This document shows, piece by piece, positions 9,134-17,237 of a stretch of DNA of 63,348 nt. Both the position numbers and the translations under genes were made by a program. Numbering within the stretch: the stretch's first letter is position 1; every line of letters starts with the position of its first letter. The notes beneath the pieces are model-generated. The model did no database searches. It worked only from the letters and a program-made list of their open reading frames with translations, and had not been told where the DNA came from. This DNA is from an uncultured Clostridia bacterium. GTDB lineage: Bacteria; Bacillota; Clostridia; Christensenellales; Borkfalkiaceae. The stretch covers positions 1 to 63,348 of the forward strand of contig CALVHR010000011.1 in NCBI GenBank assembly GCA_944328495.1, written 5' to 3'.

Positions 9134-9225
9134 ATAAGCAAACTTGGTAAAGAGATCGTACGGCAAACAAAATAAGAGTTCGTGCGGCCTTTTTGTCAGT
9201 TAAATAAGAGATAAGGAGAGATCGA

Positions 9226-11610
9226 ATGAGAAAAAAGACGGGCAGTATTCTGACTGCGGTGATTGTGATGATGTTTTGCCTATGCCTGATCGTCGGCGCG
9301 ACGTTTGCGTTGTTCGGCAAGCAATCGGCGGTGGATATCGCGGTCACGAGCGGGGACATTGCGGTAAACGCGGAGGCGAGCGGGCTTGTGCTGTATTCAG
9401 CGCAGGCGGATCCGGACGGAACGTTGACGGACGAGGCGGGGAATAAATACAGTTATGGTCGGCGCGAGGACGGAACATTTGTAAACGGCGGCACGGCACA
9501 GCTTTCCGGGGGAACGATCACGATCGATCGGATCGCGCCGGGCGATATGGCGGAATTCAAGATCACGGTTACGAATCGGAGCAACATTGACGTAAAGTAT
9601 CGTACGATTCTTTCTTCGGACGGAGATCTTGCTTTGATCGACGCGCTGGAAGTCACGATCGGCGGAGAAACGTACGGCGGGAACACCGTTGTTTCGGACT
9701 GGACGGCATTGGAAGCGGGCGACGGAACAACGGAAGAAGTTCTCGGCGAATATCTCGTTTCTATCGCCATGCCCATGGATGCGGAAGGCGCAGGCGGACT
9801 TTCGGCGAGCATTTCGTTCGAAGTTGAGGCGGTGCAGGGCAACGCGGTGACGAGCGATCCCGAAGAGGGCGTTACATATGTCTATAATAAGACAGATCTG
9901 TATCGTTTTGCACAGGAGATCAATGCGGGTTCGACAGAATACAAAGACACGACCCTGCGTCTTATGTCCGACATCGACCTCGGCGGCACGGAATGGACGC
10001 CGATCAGAAGTTGGGCGGACGCGCTCACCGGTTGGGAGGACCCGCTCAACGGGTTTGTCCTTGACGGGCAGGGGCATACCATTTACAATATGACCATTTC
10101 GGACGGCGGAAGCAATTCGGGCTTTTTCGGGAGCAACAGCTCGTCCTTTACGATCAAAAACCTGACGTTTGACGGAACATATATCAAAGCGCAGGGCAAT
10201 TTTGTCGGTACGGTGATCGGCTATCAGTACGGCGCGGTGACGCTGGAAAACGTTCACGCGGTCAACGGCGTCATCGACGTGAGCGATTGCGTTGGCATCC
10301 GCATCGGCGGGCTGGTGGGCTTCTCCGCCCTGCACGACGGGGCGCAGCTGCATCTGTCCGGTTGCAGCGTGGAAAATTACGAATTGTACGGCTACCATAA
10401 CGTCAGCGGATTGGTCGGCACCCTCATCAATTACGACACGCTTACCGATCGTTGGAGCATGAAGGGCTGCACGGTCAAGGACGTTACAATCTATCGCGAT
10501 AACCCGACGCTCGAATACAGCAGTGCATATACCGTGAACGGCGGACCGTACCCTGCTTTTGAAGACAACGAAGCGTATTTTAAAGCGTTGGGCAACACGA
10601 GCGAAAACGTGCAGATATTCTATACCGATGAGAACGGACTGGTCAAAGATCTGATCGAGGGAGAGTACCTGCTTTCCTCGGCGCAGGATTTGCAGACGTT
10701 CGCGGCGGCTGTCAACGCGGGCAAAGATTTCAGCGGCGAAAAAGTTGTCCTGACGGACAACATCGATCTTTCGGGGGTCGCCTGGACGCCGATCGGCGTC
10801 CAAGATGCGCCCTTCAAAGGCAATTTTGACGGAAACGATTTTGTTATTTCCAACCTTACATGCGAGCTTCCCGATGCGGAGTTTGTCGGATTGTTCGGCG
10901 ATCTGAACAGCCCCGCGGTGGTGGAAAACGTCACGGTGGAAAACGCGACGGTCACGGGCAAAGCGTCGGTCGGCGTGATCGCGGGCGGATGGACGGGCAC
11001 GATCAGAAATTGCACCGTGCGCGGCGATATCTATGTGACGGGCAATTATAAAGTGGGCGGTATCCTCGGCGACGGATACGTATCCGTGACAGACTGTACC
11101 GTTGCAGGCAAGGAAGGCAGCTTTGTCAAGGGCGTGTATCTCGAAACGGATTTGGAGGGCGACAACGTGGGCGGCGCGATCGGTTATTCCGGCGAAGCGA
11201 GCGGCCGCGTTTACAGCAACATTCACGTCAGCGGCATTGACGTGACCGGTACCCGCAAAGTGGGCGGGGTTGTCGGATATCTCAATTACGGTTACGAAAA
11301 CGGAATGACACTGACGCAGTCGTCTTTCTCGGACGGGTCGGTTACGATCGCAGGCCCCGAGGAATATTTGAGTGAGAATGCTTCCAAGCTTCTCGCGGGC
11401 GGTCTGGTCGGAGAATACGCCGCAGGAAATGCAAATTATCCTGTCACGGTGTCCGATTGTTCCGTTGAAAACGTGGAGATCTTCGGGTATTCCGATGCAG
11501 TGACTGGCACCGTTATCGGCGGAACGCGCGGCGCTTACGGTGAACAAGTACTGACCGCTGAAAATTTGACGGAAAGCAATGTTACTGTCAGTTATACAAT
11601 AACAGAATAA
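9226..11610 (+). CDS. Exported GLUG-repeat adhesin with CalY/TasA-like N-terminus
   Basis: A 794-aa surface or matrix protein. Residues 1-27 form a signal peptide ending in ATFALF, followed by SAVDIAVTSGDIAVNA and a TVTNRSNIDVKYR segment, which resemble the start and beta-fold of camelysin/TasA-type proteins. From about residue 215 the chain is built of beta-helix repeats with GLUG-like motifs (GGLVGFSA, SGLVGTLI, VGLFGDL, GGVVGYL, GGLVGEYA) and Asn/Thr-rich turns. A duplicated block (FAQEINAGSTEYKDTTLRL and FAAAVNAGKDFSGEKVVL, each followed by IDL and WTPI) precedes each repeat array. No sortase or S-layer anchor is visible. AAGGAGAG precedes the start. Function inferred from fold only. Confidence 0.72.
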   Translation: MRKKTGSILTAVIVMMFCLCLIVGATFALFGKQSAVDIAVTSGDIAVNAEASGLVLYSAQADPDGTLTDEAGNKYSYGRREDGTFVNGGTAQLSGGTITIDRIAPGDMAEFKITVTNRSNIDVKYRTILSSDGDLALIDALEVTIGGETYGGNTVVSDWTALEAGDGTTEEVLGEYLVSIAMPMDAEGAGGLSASISFEVEAVQGNAVTSDPEEGVTYVYNKTDLYRFAQEINAGSTEYKDTTLRLMSDIDLGGTEWTPIRSWADALTGWEDPLNGFVLDGQGHTIYNMTISDGGSNSGFFGSNSSSFTIKNLTFDGTYIKAQGNFVGTVIGYQYGAVTLENVHAVNGVIDVSDCVGIRIGGLVGFSALHDGAQLHLSGCSVENYELYGYHNVSGLVGTLINYDTLTDRWSMKGCTVKDVTIYRDNPTLEYSSAYTVNGGPYPAFEDNEAYFKALGNTSENVQIFYTDENGLVKDLIEGEYLLSSAQDLQTFAAAVNAGKDFSGEKVVLTDNIDLSGVAWTPIGVQDAPFKGNFDGNDFVISNLTCELPDAEFVGLFGDLNSPAVVENVTVENATVTGKASVGVIAGGWTGTIRNCTVRGDIYVTGNYKVGGILGDGYVSVTDCTVAGKEGSFVKGVYLETDLEGDNVGGAIGYSGEASGRVYSNIHVSGIDVTGTRKVGGVVGYLNYGYENGMTLTQSSFSDGSVTIAGPEEYLSENASKLLAGGLVGEYAAGNANYPVTVSDCSVENVEIFGYSDAVTGTVIGGTRGAYGEQVLTAENLTESNVTVSYTITE

Positions 11611-11620
11611 CGAAAAAAAT

Positions 11621-11718
11621 GCGGCGTAAAAAGCGCCGCGCAGAGCAAAACCACAGCCGCGGACGGCAAAGCCGTCCGCGGCGGGATACGAAAAAAGCGT
11701 CCTTTGGGACGCTTTTTT
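11621..11718. terminator. Three hairpins between convergent genes; last is a bidirectional terminator
   Basis: GCGGCG/CGCCGC (11621-11639), GCCGCGGACGGC aaa GCCGTCCGCGGC (11656-11682) and AAAAAAGCGTCC tttg GGACGCTTTTTT (11691-11718). The last has A-run and T-run on both sides and can end both the adhesin transcript and the nrdD-trxB transcript. Confidence 0.88.
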
Positions 11719-11720
11719 GT

Positions 11721-12632
11721 TTATAAACTTTCCAGATACAGCGAAGCATTGGTTGCCGCGACGGCGCCGTCGCCGACGGCAGTGGAAACTTGCCGTACCG
11801 CTTTCGTGCGGCAGTCGCCCGCCACAAACACGCCTTCCGTCTTTGTCTTGCAGCTTTCGTCCGCGATGATGTAGCCCGCTTCGTCGAGGTCGGCAACGTT
11901 CGAAAACGCCGCGTTGTCGGGCACTTGTCCGATCGCGACGAACACGGCAGGGATCTCCTGGCGGCAGAGGTTGCCGTCCTTGTCGGTGTATTCGATGGCT
12001 GTCAGTTCGTCTTCGCCGAGGAAGTCGACCACGCTCGTATTGGGGCGCACTTCGATGTTGTCTTTGGCGCGCAGGGCTTTCACGAGTCCCGCGTCCCCGA
12101 AAAATTTATCGAAGAGGGTGTACATGTACACCTTTTTGCAGTAGCCCGAAAGGAGCAGGGCGTATTGCAGGGCGGAGTTTGCGTCGCCGATGACGGCGAC
12201 CTCTCTGCCTTTATAGAAGGGCCCGTCGCACACCGCGCAATAGTAAACGCCTCTGCCGACGAGGTCTTCGCGGTCGTGTTTTGTTTTGAGATGTTTGTGT
12301 TTTACGCCCGCGGCGATGATCACGCATTTTGCGGCGTATTCGTTGTATTCGGTCTTGACCTTGAAGGTCTTGTCCGCGAGCTTGTCGATGCGGACCGCCT
12401 TTTCGATCTCCACTTCCGCGCCGAGGGAAGTGATCTGCTCGAATAAGTTATCGGCGAACGCTTCGCCGCTGATCTCCTTGATCGAAGGGTAATTTTCCAG
12501 GCGCGGGGAAGTCGCGATCTGCCCGCCGAGGCTGTCGCCCTCCAACACGAGCACAGTTTTTCCGTTCCGTAAAGCGTAGAGCGCGGAGGTCATGCCTGCC
12601 GCGCCCGCTCCTATCACAATGATGTCGTACAT
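11721..12632 (-). CDS. trxB: Thioredoxin reductase-like flavoprotein, atypical cofactor site
   Basis: A 303-aa low-Mr thioredoxin reductase homologue. FAD-binding motifs are clear (GAGAAGMTSALYA near the start, GVFVAGDCR near the end) and the redox pair is CAVC (Cys132, Cys135). The central NADPH domain is abnormal: the usual GGGxSA is GDANSA (149-154) and the usual HRRxxFR is replaced by YTLFDKFF (171-178). Loss of both NADPH motifs is known from ferredoxin-dependent flavin thioredoxin reductases of clostridia, so electrons may come from ferredoxin; this is an inference. It starts one base after the stop codon of nrdD, whose product has a glutaredoxin-like tail that could be its substrate. 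Confidence 0.85.
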   Translation of the reverse strand: MYDIIVIGAGAAGMTSALYALRNGKTVLVLEGDSLGGQIATSPRLENYPSIKEISGEAFADNLFEQITSLGAEVEIEKAVRIDKLADKTFKVKTEYNEYAAKCVIIAAGVKHKHLKTKHDREDLVGRGVYYCAVCDGPFYKGREVAVIGDANSALQYALLLSGYCKKVYMYTLFDKFFGDAGLVKALRAKDNIEVRPNTSVVDFLGEDELTAIEYTDKDGNLCRQEIPAVFVAIGQVPDNAAFSNVADLDEAGYIIADESCKTKTEGVFVAGDCRTKAVRQVSTAVGDGAVAATNASLYLESL

Positions 12633-12633
12633 A

Positions 12634-14997
12634 TCAGCCGATGCTCTCGATGTATTTGCGGATCTCGCTCGCGTTGTCGTATGCCTTGAAGCCGTTCCCG
12701 TCGGGTACGAGCAGGGAAGGCGCCTTCTTCACGCCGTATTTTTTGGTCGCTTCGACGTCCTCTTCGGCATTGATCACCCTGTATTTTACGCCCGCCTTGT
12801 CCAGCATCATTTTGCTGGTCTTGCAGTTCGGGCAGCCGCTTCTCGTAAACAGAACGGGTCCGTCCAGCGCGGCACTCGCAAAGCAAGGCGTTTCCTGTTT
12901 CTGTTCCTGTTTGTGCGTTTTCAGCGTCGAATGCTCGATGTCGTACACCTTGCGGTCTTTGAACTCCTGCGTCTTGCCGTCGTTCCAGTTCTGCACGGGG
13001 CGATAGTATCCCGTAATACGGCTGTACACTTCGGTCTTGTTGCCGCAGTGCGGGCAAACGTACTGTTCGCCTGCCAAATAGCCGTGGTCCTTGCAGATGG
13101 AGTAGGTCGGCGAAAGGGTGTAGTAGGGGAGTTTATAGTTATCCGCGATCTTCTTGACCAGCGCCGCCGCCGCTTTCCAGTCGGGCAGTTTCTCGCCGAG
13201 GAAGGCGTGGAACACCGTGCCCGACGTGTACAGCGTCTGCAATTCGTCCTGAATGTCCAGCGCGTCGAAGATGTCTTCGGTGTAGCCGACGGGCAGGTGC
13301 GAGCTGTTCGTGTAGTACGGGGTGCCGTTCTCGTTTGCGGTAATGATGTCGGGGAATTGTTCCTTATCGTGTTTCGCAAAGCGGTAGGTCGTCGATTCCG
13401 CGGGCGTCGCTTCGAGGTTGTACAGATCGCCGTACATTTCCTGATAGTCGGAGAGACGTTCGCGCATATGATTGAGCACGCGTTTGGTAAATTCCTGCGC
13501 TTCGGGCTGCGTCATGTCCTTGCGGATCCAGCACGCGTTGAGCGCCGCTTCGTTCATGCCGACAAGGCCGATCGTCGAGAAGTGGTTGGCGAATGTGCCC
13601 AGATACCGCTTCGTGTAAGGGTAGAGCCCCTCGTCCAAAAGTTTGGTGATGACCGTGCGCTTGGTTTTGAGCGACCGCGCCGAAATATCCATGAGTTTGT
13701 CGAGGCGGCGCATGAATTCCGCTTCGTCCTTGGACTGGTACGCGATGCGCGGCATGTTGATCGTCACGACCCCGACCGAACCCGTGCTTTCGCCGCTTCC
13801 GAAGAACCCGCCCGATTTCTTGCGCAGTTCGCGAAGATCGAGGCGCAGACGGCAGCACATGCTGCGGATGTCGCTCGGCTCCATGTCCGAATTGATATAG
13901 TTGGAGAAATACGGCGTGCCGTATTTGGACGTCATTTCAAAGAGCAGTCGGTTGTTTTCGGTGTCCGACCAGTCAAAATTCTTGGTGATGGAATAGGTCG
14001 GGATCGGGTACTGGAAGCCCCTGCCGTTCGCGTCGCCCTCGATCATGATCTCAATGAACGCCTTGTTCACCATGTCCATCTCTTTCTGACAGTCTTTATA
14101 CTTGAAATTCTGTTCCTTGCCTCCCACGATCGCGTTCAGTTCGGCGAGATCGTTCGGGACCGTCCAGTCCAAAGTAATATTGGAGAACGGCGCCTGCGTG
14201 CCCCAGCGGCTGGGCGTGTTCACGCCGTAAATAAAGGACTCGATGCACTTTTTCACCTGATCATAGGTGAGGTTGTCCTTCTTTACGAACGGCGCAAGAT
14301 AGGTATCAAAAGAGGAGAACGCCTGCGCGCCCGCCCATTCGTTCTGCATGATCCCGAGGAAGTTGACCATCTGGTTGCACAGCGTCGCAAGATGGCTCGC
14401 CGGCGACGACGTGATCTTTCCGGGGATCCCGCCCAATCCTTCCTGAATGAGCTGTTTGAGCGACCAGCCCGCGCAATACCCCGTCAACATGGACAAATCG
14501 TGAATATGAATGTCCGCATTGCGGTGCGCGTTCGCCACTTCGTCGTCGTAAATTTCCGAAAGCCAGTAGTTCGCCGTGATCGCGCCGCTGTTGGACAAGA
14601 TCAGCCCGCCCACCGAATAGGTGACCGTCGAATTTTCCTTCACGCGCCAGTCCGTCGCCTTCACATAGCTGTCTACGAGCGACTTGTAGTCCAGCATCGT
14701 CGATTTCATGTTGCGGATCTTCTCGCGCTGGCGGCGGTAAAGGATGTACGCCTTCGCCACGTCGCCGTATCCCGCCTGAATGAGCACCGCTTCCACGCTG
14801 TCCTGAATGTCTTCGACCGCAATTTTGCCGTCCTTGATCTTCGGCTCGAAATCCGCCGTGACTTTCAGCGCCAGCATGTCGATGACGCTGGGATGATACT
14901 GCTTGTTCACTGCGTCGAATGCTTTCGTGATCGCAACCGCGATCTTCTTGATGTCGAAATCCGCGACTTGCCCGTCGCGCTTGATGACCTGATACAT
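12634..14997 (-). CDS. nrdD: Anaerobic ribonucleoside-triphosphate reductase with C-terminal glutaredoxin-like domain
   Basis: Class III ribonucleotide reductase (787 aa): makes deoxynucleotides with a glycyl radical and works only without oxygen. The ATP-cone lies at about 1-90. The Cys4-type zinc site includes CPHCG, and the glycyl radical motif RITGYYRP has Gly663. Residues from about 700 form a separate redoxin domain with CPNC (Cys722, Cys725) and KAPSLLV at the cis-Pro position. Typical NrdD proteins stop shortly after the glycyl loop, so this is a fusion. The start at 14997 has AAAGGAGAG upstream and matches the family start (MYQVIKRDG). The gene is followed by trxB at a distance of one base; the activase NrdG is encoded about 1.3 kb away. 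Confidence 0.95.
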   Translation of the reverse strand: MYQVIKRDGQVADFDIKKIAVAITKAFDAVNKQYHPSVIDMLALKVTADFEPKIKDGKIAVEDIQDSVEAVLIQAGYGDVAKAYILYRRQREKIRNMKSTMLDYKSLVDSYVKATDWRVKENSTVTYSVGGLILSNSGAITANYWLSEIYDDEVANAHRNADIHIHDLSMLTGYCAGWSLKQLIQEGLGGIPGKITSSPASHLATLCNQMVNFLGIMQNEWAGAQAFSSFDTYLAPFVKKDNLTYDQVKKCIESFIYGVNTPSRWGTQAPFSNITLDWTVPNDLAELNAIVGGKEQNFKYKDCQKEMDMVNKAFIEIMIEGDANGRGFQYPIPTYSITKNFDWSDTENNRLLFEMTSKYGTPYFSNYINSDMEPSDIRSMCCRLRLDLRELRKKSGGFFGSGESTGSVGVVTINMPRIAYQSKDEAEFMRRLDKLMDISARSLKTKRTVITKLLDEGLYPYTKRYLGTFANHFSTIGLVGMNEAALNACWIRKDMTQPEAQEFTKRVLNHMRERLSDYQEMYGDLYNLEATPAESTTYRFAKHDKEQFPDIITANENGTPYYTNSSHLPVGYTEDIFDALDIQDELQTLYTSGTVFHAFLGEKLPDWKAAAALVKKIADNYKLPYYTLSPTYSICKDHGYLAGEQYVCPHCGNKTEVYSRITGYYRPVQNWNDGKTQEFKDRKVYDIEHSTLKTHKQEQKQETPCFASAALDGPVLFTRSGCPNCKTSKMMLDKAGVKYRVINAEEDVEATKKYGVKKAPSLLVPDGNGFKAYDNASEIRKYIESIG

Positions 14998-15052
14998 CTT
15001 CTCTCCTTTTCCCGCCTTATTGCTGCGGTCTCTTGATAATCGGTAGGGCTTT

Positions 15053-15081
15053 ATTATAGCACTGCCCCTTGTGCTTGTCAA
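15053..15081 (-). promoter_or_regulatory. nrdD promoter, perfect sigma-A consensus
   Basis: On the minus strand TTGACA (15076-15081), 17-bp spacer and TATAAT (15053-15058), leaving a leader of about 50 bases before the nrdD start. Confidence 0.85.
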
Positions 15082-15121
15082 GAGGCAAACGTCAATATTT
15101 AGTAAAATTTTTTTAAGAAAA

Positions 15122-15158
15122 ACACAACATATTGTGGTTTATCCACAATTTCATTGTG
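15122..15158. promoter_or_regulatory. Candidate NrdR boxes
   Basis: 15122-15137 reads ACACAACATATTGTGG, 14 of 16 matches to the NrdR box as I know it (ACACWATATWTWGTGT). A second palindrome, CACAATTTCATTGTG, lies at 15144-15158, about two helical turns away. NrdR represses ribonucleotide reductase genes through such tandem boxes. They sit about 40 bp upstream of the nrdD -35 hexamer, which is less usual than overlapping it. Confidence 0.5.
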
Positions 15159-15204
15159 CATAAGTCGTGAAACGCGGGGGCGCAGATATGTTTTTCAAAA
15201 GCGG

Positions 15205-15233
15205 TTGCGTTTGCGCGGTACATATGGTATAAT
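15205..15233 (+). promoter_or_regulatory. Promoter of the membrane-anchored unknown gene
   Basis: TTGCGT (15205-15210), 17-bp spacer, TATAAT (15228-15233). Confidence 0.55.
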
Positions 15234-15283
15234 TTAGAAAAACCGCGCGAAGTTCGGCGCGGTATTCGGGTAAGGCGGTCTGT

Positions 15284-16294
15284 ATGGAAAAAGGTAAGAA
15301 AAAGTTGTTGATCGCGCTGTGCTGTGTCGGAGGATTTTTCCTGGCACTGGCGATTTTTTTGCTCGTTTGGTTTTTCGGGGCGCGCTATCCGCAGTTTGAC
15401 AAACTCGCCCGCGAAGAGTTTGCCATTCCCGGGCTTTCCGATGGCGCATGCCCGCAGGGGCTGTGCGCTCTGCCCGAAAACGCGGGCGGCTACGATTTTG
15501 CGATGAGCGCTTATTTCGACGAGGGAGCCTCGAAGATCTGGCTCATCGACGAGGAGGATGAGAGCCGCAACCTCTCCTTCTATGTGCTGGACGGAAAGAA
15601 GCGCGACGATGCGCATTTCGGCGGCGTGACCTGTTCGGACGAATATTTATATGTCGCGAGCGGTTCGCGCGTGGGGTGCTTGGCGCTTTCGGACGTCTTT
15701 GCCGTTCAAGACGGCGGGGAAGTCGTAGCGGAGTATTTTGACGCGGGCCTCGGCGTCGCGTTTTTGCAATATGCGCAAAATCACCTGTACGTCGGCGAGT
15801 TTTACCGCCCCGGCAATTACGAAACGGACGCATCCCACCGTTTGCAGACGGCAGACGGGCAGACAAATCCGGCGCTCGTCTTTGTGTACGAGGCGGGGGA
15901 GGGCGTCGGCGGCATCGATTCGTCCGCTCCGAAGGCGGCGCTTTCGGTGCGCGAACAGGTGCAGGGCATTGCCGTGTTTGACGGCGGGATCGCCCTTTCC
16001 TGTTCGTACGGGCTTCCCGATTCGGGCATATGGGTGTATGAAAACGTGTTCGAAGGCGAGCCGCAGGGCAGCTTTTCGCAGGACGGAAAGGAAATTCCGC
16101 TCTACATGCTGGACGAGACCTGCCGCATCGGCACGCTTACGGCTCCCTGCATGAGCGAAGAGATCGAAGTCAAAGACGGCAGGCTGTATATTCTGTTTGA
16201 ATCCAAAGCGAACAAATACAAGATGTTCACGCGGGTGCGCGAGAGCCATGTGCGCTCGGTCGCGCTCGAAGATTTGCTCGCGCTCGAAAAATAA
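15284..16294 (+). CDS. Membrane-anchored extracytoplasmic protein of unknown function
   Basis: 336 aa, not recognised. A basic N-terminus (MEKGKKK) is followed by one hydrophobic helix (about 8-32) and a long extracytoplasmic part. That part has repeated blade-like segments (KIWLIDEEDE, YLYVASGSRVGCLAL, HLYVGEFY, GIALSCSYG, RLYILFES), which suggests a beta-propeller. There are no catalytic motifs. The ribosome binding site is weak (AAGGCGG). It stands alone between the divergent nrdD operon and the convergent nrdG gene, and nothing in the sequence ties it to nucleotide reduction. Confidence 0.6.
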   Translation: MEKGKKKLLIALCCVGGFFLALAIFLLVWFFGARYPQFDKLAREEFAIPGLSDGACPQGLCALPENAGGYDFAMSAYFDEGASKIWLIDEEDESRNLSFYVLDGKKRDDAHFGGVTCSDEYLYVASGSRVGCLALSDVFAVQDGGEVVAEYFDAGLGVAFLQYAQNHLYVGEFYRPGNYETDASHRLQTADGQTNPALVFVYEAGEGVGGIDSSAPKAALSVREQVQGIAVFDGGIALSCSYGLPDSGIWVYENVFEGEPQGSFSQDGKEIPLYMLDETCRIGTLTAPCMSEEIEVKDGRLYILFESKANKYKMFTRVRESHVRSVALEDLLALEK

Positions 16295-16299
16295 AAAGC

Positions 16300-16330
16300 G
16301 CGCCCCGCAACATTGCGGGGCGCGTCCGCT
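16300..16330. terminator. Bidirectional hairpin between convergent genes
   Basis: GCGCGCCCCGCAA pairs with GCGGGGCGCG around CATT. It is preceded by an A-run, which becomes a T-run for the minus-strand nrdG transcript. Confidence 0.7.
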
Positions 16331-16340
16331 TATTCAAAAA

Positions 16341-17027
16341 TTATTCTTCTCCGCGGATGAGCACGCTCGGGATAAAGGGTTTCATGAGCTGTTTGTACGC
16401 GCGCATCTCACTGTCCGAACAGGGCGTGAGCCCCTTTTGCAAAACGCTTTCGCTGTCGCGGAAAGTCTGTAAAAAATACCGCTTCGCGCCGCGCAGCCAT
16501 TGCCCGATGCGCACAAAATCCTCGCCGCGGTGCAGCTCTTTCACGACCGTCGTGCGAAATTCGTACGGCAGATCGCCCTGCATCAAAAAGGCGGCGCTTT
16601 CCTTGATTTTATCGATGTTTACGTCGGCGCCCGCCGTCTTTTTATAATTCTGCGGGGAGTTTTTGATGTCCATTGCGACAAAATCGACGAGCCCTGCGGC
16701 GCAGAGTTCTTTCAGCTTTTCGGGAAAGGCGCCGTTGGTGTCCAGTTTGACGGAGTAGCCGCGCGATTTGATGTCTTTGAGAAATGCGGCAATGTCCGCG
16801 TGGATGAGCGGCTCGCCGCCCGACACGCATACGCCGTCGAGAATGCCTTTGCGCTTGTCGAGAAAGGCAAAAAATTCTTCCCGCGAGTAATTTTCTTCTT
16901 TGCCGTCCAAGATCTCGCCGTTTTGGCAGAAGGGACAGCGGAAATTGCATCCGCTCAAAAATACCGTGCAGGCGACCCTGCCCGGGAAATCCAACAATGT
17001 CGTTTTTTGCAAACCGGCGATCTTCAA
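16341..17027 (-). CDS. nrdG: Anaerobic ribonucleotide reductase activating protein (radical SAM)
   Basis: A 228-aa radical SAM enzyme that generates the glycyl radical on NrdD. The 4Fe-4S motif is CNFRCPFC (Cys27, Cys31, Cys34). GEPLIH follows in the SAM-binding region and KLDTNG further on. The start is a TTG at 17027 (MKIAGLQKTTLLDFPG, the conserved family start) with GAGG seven bases upstream; the frame is open beyond it but the extra sequence is basic and low-complexity. Its partner nrdD lies about 1.3 kb away on the same strand, in a separate transcript. Confidence 0.92.
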   Translation of the reverse strand: MKIAGLQKTTLLDFPGRVACTVFLSGCNFRCPFCQNGEILDGKEENYSREEFFAFLDKRKGILDGVCVSGGEPLIHADIAAFLKDIKSRGYSVKLDTNGAFPEKLKELCAAGLVDFVAMDIKNSPQNYKKTAGADVNIDKIKESAAFLMQGDLPYEFRTTVVKELHRGEDFVRIGQWLRGAKRYFLQTFRDSESVLQKGLTPCSDSEMRAYKQLMKPFIPSVLIRGEE

Positions 17028-17034
17028 AGTATGA

Positions 17035-17093
17035 CCTCGTCCGCCCCGACCGCGGCGTTGCCGCGGTCGGGGCGCGTTTTTTTCTATTATAGC
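17035..17093 (-). promoter_or_regulatory. nrdG -10 site and leader hairpin
   Basis: On the minus strand TATAAT (17088-17093) is followed within the expected leader by a large hairpin (CCCCGACCGCGGC / GCCGCGGTCGGGG, about 17041-17070) that ends just before the GAGG of nrdG. On the plus strand the same hairpin is followed by a T-run and would act as a terminator. Confidence 0.55.
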
Positions 17094-17106
17094 ACGCCCC
17101 GCCGCG

Positions 17107-17136
17107 AAAAGCAAGGGCGTGCGCCCTTGCTTTTTT
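17107..17136. terminator. Hairpin with flanking A- and T-runs
   Basis: AAGCAAGGGC gt GCGCCCTTGCTT followed by TTTT on the plus strand. It lies upstream of nrdG and of the first protease gene and probably insulates the divergent transcripts. Confidence 0.55.
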
Positions 17137-17237
17137 CACACAAATTTCAAAAAACGCAATGCGTTTATCAAAAAAATGGTATATAATGGAGCATATTAAA
17201 ATAAAAAGAAATTCCTTTGTTTCGGGGAGGAGTAACA

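Noticed and set aside
9027-9225. Riboswitch in the AT-rich region before the adhesin gene
   Set aside because: No conserved aptamer motif or terminator/antiterminator pair could be found; only an AT-rich promoter region.
12592-15036. Long open frame on the plus strand opposite nrdD (814 codons)
   Set aside because: Mirror of the nrdD codon usage in a GC-rich gene; no start signal, Arg/Val-rich low-information sequence, while the minus strand encodes a full enzyme.
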